Under the pieces are notes generated by a model. The model saw only the letters and a program-made list of their open reading frames with translations. It was not told where the DNA came from and searched no databases. DNA of 8,242 nt from Bacteroidales bacterium (GTDB lineage: Bacteria; Bacteroidota; Bacteroidia; Bacteroidales; Dysgonomonadaceae). The stretch spans positions 1-8,242 of the forward strand of contig JAAZMQ010000035.1 in NCBI GenBank assembly GCA_012798745.1. The letters are read 5' to 3'. Shown here piece after piece: positions 6,525 through 8,242 of this stretch. Each line of letters begins with the position of its first letter. Position 1 is the first letter of the stretch. The position numbers and the translations under genes are program-made.

Positions 6525-6584
6525 TTTTTTGATATCATTATTTAACCAAAACAATGGTAGTTATTAAATCATGTTATCAAAAAA
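6525..6584. repeat. Long palindrome, copy 2
   Basis: The 21-nt left arm (6525-6545, beginning TTTTTTGATATCATT) pairs with the right arm (6564-6584, ending GTTATCAAAAAA) with two mismatches. The 18-nt centre is the same length as in copy 1 and has a small CCA/TGG stem. The right half, GGTAGTTATTAAATC (6556-6570) and onward to 6580, matches copy 1 (6472-6496) at 23 of 25 positions, while the left half is less alike. T-run and A-run lie within the arms rather than after them, so this is not a classic terminator. Confidence 0.8.
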
Positions 6585-6780
6585 GAAGTAAAACAAGCGT
6601 TTTGTTTATTTCTCAACTTGAGTTTTGAGGTAAAACAATAAAAAAACCATAAAATCGATTTCGATATTCAGCCAAAAACATTCGTTGTTATTGAATAATA
6701 TGGACACGATAAAGGCAGACCAAAAATTTACGGCTTTGTAGTGTTTAAAAACAAGTAGAAATGAATTTGAAAATTATCCT

Positions 6781-6788
6781 TATCTTTG
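6781..6788 (+). promoter_or_regulatory. Bacteroides-type -7 element upstream of the 132-aa protein gene
   Basis: TATCTTTG matches TAnnTTTG exactly. The nearest TTTG (6766-6769) is only 11 bp upstream, too close for a usual -33, so only the -7 is supported. Transcription would start near 6793-6795. That rules out the TTG at 6790 as a start codon and favours the ATG at 6811. Confidence 0.5.
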
Positions 6789-6810
6789 TTTGACTAATAA
6801 ATGCAATGCA

Positions 6811-7209
6811 ATGAATTTTCAACAGACAATAGATGACTTGTTTTTATCGCAGTGCAACGAATGGGAGTCAGTAGATGCAGCTATAAAACAGTACCACCAA
6901 CTTTGCAACCATTTTACTATTCCTTTTCATTCGCATGTTCAGCGGTGCATCCATAAAAAGATCGACGATATGTTGAAGCCGGCTGAATTATTTTCCGATC
7001 ATGCTGTTTTTTACAACAGACCCAAATGTGGTACTTTGGCTCCAGATCGTCTTCATTTGCAGGCTGGTTTAAAAATGCCTACCTTGCTTTCGGGAGAAAA
7101 AGCAAGTTGCGATGTTCCTTGGCAATACAATCCGGAAGACAATGAACAATTGCTGATTAGCCCGGCTACAATTGATAAGTTCGGACTCATCATCGATAAT
7201 TATTTATGA
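6811..7209 (+). CDS. Hypothetical protein, Cys/His-rich, unrecognised
   Basis: 132 aa from the ATG at 6811. An in-frame TTG at 6790 would add seven residues but lies within two bases of the -7 promoter element, so it is unlikely to be used. Three ATGs in a row (6801, 6806, 6811) fall in three different frames, and only the last opens this gene. I do not recognise the family. The protein has no signal peptide or membrane segment, appears helical in its first half (about 3-58), and holds five Cys (15, 32, 46, 73, 100) and seven His, several clustered at 29-48 (H29, C32, H34, H40, H42, C46, H48). That cluster could bind a metal, but the spacing matches no zinc finger I know. The C-terminal part (about 90-132) has a DVPWQYNPED segment. 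An unrelated-looking Usp-type gene follows after 84 bp. Confidence 0.7.
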   Translation: MNFQQTIDDLFLSQCNEWESVDAAIKQYHQLCNHFTIPFHSHVQRCIHKKIDDMLKPAELFSDHAVFYNRPKCGTLAPDRLHLQAGLKMPTLLSGEKASCDVPWQYNPEDNEQLLISPATIDKFGLIIDNYL

Positions 7210-7293
7210 TCAGGTTTTGATACCTGCAATATAGATTAGTGATTTTTAACATTAAGATTTTTTATTAATTAACGGCTAAAAAATGATTTCGAT

Positions 7294-8112
7294 ATGGAGC
7301 CGATAGATACCTTTTTGAAAAAAATAAATAAAGATCTCGATTTCAAAATTCCGGTTAATACATTGATTAGTTTTATTAATCCCAACACAGGTAAACTATT
7401 GTGTAAACTTGTGGCAGATCTTACTCGGTCTGAAACTTCGCAATCTACGTTGACAGTATTGCATTTTATCAACGAAAACATGGCAGCCGAAATCGGAGAT
7501 TTGGAATATTACAAAAACACCTTCTATAGCGACATTGTCGAATTATATGAAAAGGAGCAGCTGTTGATTCGTATTTTTGTGAAGGTTTCGACCGATTATG
7601 TTGCAGATATTCTCGAGATAGTGGAAACTTATCCATGCAATTTGCTGCTTATTGGTGTTGAACAGGATGTTTTTCCCTCTTTTTTGGAGGAAAATTACCC
7701 GAAGCTGAAAAATTCGGGAACCAACGCTATCACGACGGCAATTTTTGTTAATAACGGTTTTCAACAGCTCAACCGTATTTTTGTTCCTATTTTGGACAAA
7801 ACCGATGTATATGTTTTTTTGTTTATTAATAGGCTGATACTTTGTAAACAGGTATCCTTCATGATTTGGGATGCTATTGGTATTATCGAATCGGAACCCG
7901 AAATGGAGAAGCTCTATCAGCGTTTTTGTAAAAAAGCCGATGGAAGGTTGAAATTATGGGATAACGATAAAAAAATCGAAAATGATTTTATTTGCGAACA
8001 AGATCTTGTTTTAATAGGGATAGAAGGATGGGAAAAATTGACGCAATCGGCTGTTTCGTGGGCACATTCGCTTCCCTCTACACTTATTGTTAAACCCGCA
8101 ACAAATGAATGA
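7294..8112 (+). CDS. Tandem Usp-like protein resembling the cytoplasmic tail of CPA2 cation/proton antiporters
   Basis: 272 aa, soluble, no membrane helices. There are two repeats of a universal-stress-protein-like alpha/beta fold. The first (about 18-152) opens with VNTLISFINPNTGKLLCKLV and has the strand CNLLLIGVEQ (115-124). The second (about 158-268) opens with LNRIFVPILDKTDVYVFLF and has the matching strand DLVLIGIEGWEKL (237-249), ending in STLIVKP. This is the layout of the C-terminal tail of Bacteroidota Na+/H+ (CPA2) antiporters ('I.VPI.NP......L..LA', later '..LIIG', then '..RI.V..P'). The membrane transport domain is absent: a stop codon (7270-7272) lies in frame upstream and the preceding gene encodes no helices of that kind. 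The Gly-rich ATP-binding motif of Usp proteins (GxxGx9GS/T) is not seen. It may be a free-standing regulator or a remnant. Its TGA overlaps the ATG of the next gene (ATGA). Confidence 0.65.
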   Translation: MEPIDTFLKKINKDLDFKIPVNTLISFINPNTGKLLCKLVADLTRSETSQSTLTVLHFINENMAAEIGDLEYYKNTFYSDIVELYEKEQLLIRIFVKVSTDYVADILEIVETYPCNLLLIGVEQDVFPSFLEENYPKLKNSGTNAITTAIFVNNGFQQLNRIFVPILDKTDVYVFLFINRLILCKQVSFMIWDAIGIIESEPEMEKLYQRFCKKADGRLKLWDNDKKIENDFICEQDLVLIGIEGWEKLTQSAVSWAHSLPSTLIVKPATNE

Positions 8113-8242
8113 GTATGACACACAAAGAAATACAGAAAACGTTAGCAGCAATCAATTCGAATATCGAAAAAAGGCAATTGAAAGATGCTTTCGACAAAAT
8201 AAAATTGTTTTTAAAGGATCAGAAAAACTGGGCTCTTTCGGA
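8109..8242 (+). CDS. Hypothetical helical protein, N-terminal part (cut by window end)
   Basis: The ATG at 8109 overlaps the stop codon of the Usp-like gene (ATGA, 8109-8112), and the frame stays open to the end of the window, giving 44 residues. A second in-frame ATG follows at 8115. The visible part is charged and clearly helical, with two amphipathic stretches (THKEIQKTLAAINSNIEKRQ and LKDAFDKIKLFLKDQ) that look like a helix-turn-helix of a TPR-like or similar helical repeat. No signal peptide. Translational coupling suggests a shared role with the Usp-like protein, but no function can be named from this fragment. Confidence 0.7.
   Translation, partial: MSMTHKEIQKTLAAINSNIEKRQLKDAFDKIKLFLKDQKNWALS

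Larger units (their letters stand above)
6108..6789. other. Long AT-rich non-coding region with strong T bias
   Basis: Between the AlaX-like promoter and the next gene I see no supportable coding sequence. The + strand is strongly T-rich: by hand count, 6181-6240 holds 32 T against 9 A, and 6241-6300 holds 30 T against 15 A. The only sizeable open frame (5982-6281, +) reads as Phe/Leu/Cys-rich residues caused by T-runs and overlaps the AlaX-like gene. Bases 6361-6584 hold related palindromes (listed separately). Bases 6585-6780 have no clear structure beyond short dyads such as CTCAACTTGAG (6612-6622). The stretch could be a large regulatory region, an unannotated RNA or a decayed gene. Confidence 0.6.

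Noticed and set aside
6441..6584. The palindrome pair as a CRISPR array
   Set aside because: Only two units, poorly conserved left halves, one 32-nt spacer, and no cas genes in the window.
6440..6590. An insertion sequence or MITE with terminal inverted repeats
   Set aside because: Each palindrome is nearly closed, with only an 18-nt centre, no transposase is present and I see no target-site duplication flanking the units. A small repeat element cannot be fully excluded.
6525..6600. Palindrome copy 2 as a bidirectional rho-independent terminator
   Set aside because: The T-run and A-run are inside the stem arms and no T-tract follows the hairpin on either strand.
7211..7226. CAGGT/ACCTG hairpin just after the 132-aa gene as a terminator
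   Set aside because: Stem is only 5 bp and it is not followed by a T-run, so it is noted but not called.

Overview
The window looks like a chromosomal segment of a Bacteroidota (Bacteroidales-type) bacterium. The evidence is: several Bacteroides-type -7 promoter elements (TAnnTTTG); start codons with little Shine-Dalgarno sequence; a phosphate-selective-porin-like outer-membrane barrel; two lipoprotein signal peptides; and protein families common in this phylum (a DUF1080/3-keto-disaccharide-hydrolase fusion, and a Usp-like antiporter tail). Genus cannot be set from this sequence alone. No rRNA, tRNA, transposase, phage gene or CRISPR array is visible.

Left part (1-2982, all +): the tail of a nitroreductase-family protein, then apbE (lipoprotein FAD:protein FMN transferase), a short Ada/Ogt-type O6-alkylguanine-DNA methyltransferase, and a porin O/P-like outer-membrane protein. 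A weak terminator overlaps the end of the methyltransferase gene. Between it and the porin lie three direct ATTACAT repeats at 17-18 bp spacing, which could be an operator. A second hairpin plus T-run follows the porin.

Middle (3083-6056): a lipoprotein joining a DUF1080 domain to a PHP/amidohydrolase-like domain, closely followed by a macro-domain-like protein (+). This pair meets, tail to tail with one base between stop codons, a minus-strand operon. That operon encodes a freestanding alanyl-tRNA-editing-like protein and the monofunctional peptidoglycan glycosyltransferase MtgA; stop and start overlap as TAATG, and a good Bacteroides-type promoter sits upstream.

Right part (6057-8242): about 750 bp of AT-rich, strongly T-biased non-coding DNA that holds two related long palindromes exactly 84 bp apart. 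Then come an unrecognised 132-aa Cys/His-rich protein, a 272-aa protein that looks like the cytoplasmic tandem Usp-like tail of a CPA2 cation/proton antiporter without its membrane domain, and the start of a helical protein of unknown function coupled to it by an ATGA overlap.

Most of the window is ordinary housekeeping and envelope biology. The parts most worth a second look are the palindrome pair, the orphan antiporter tail with its coupled partner, and the DUF1080-metallohydrolase lipoprotein. I do not see clear evidence for a complete new defence or mobile system.
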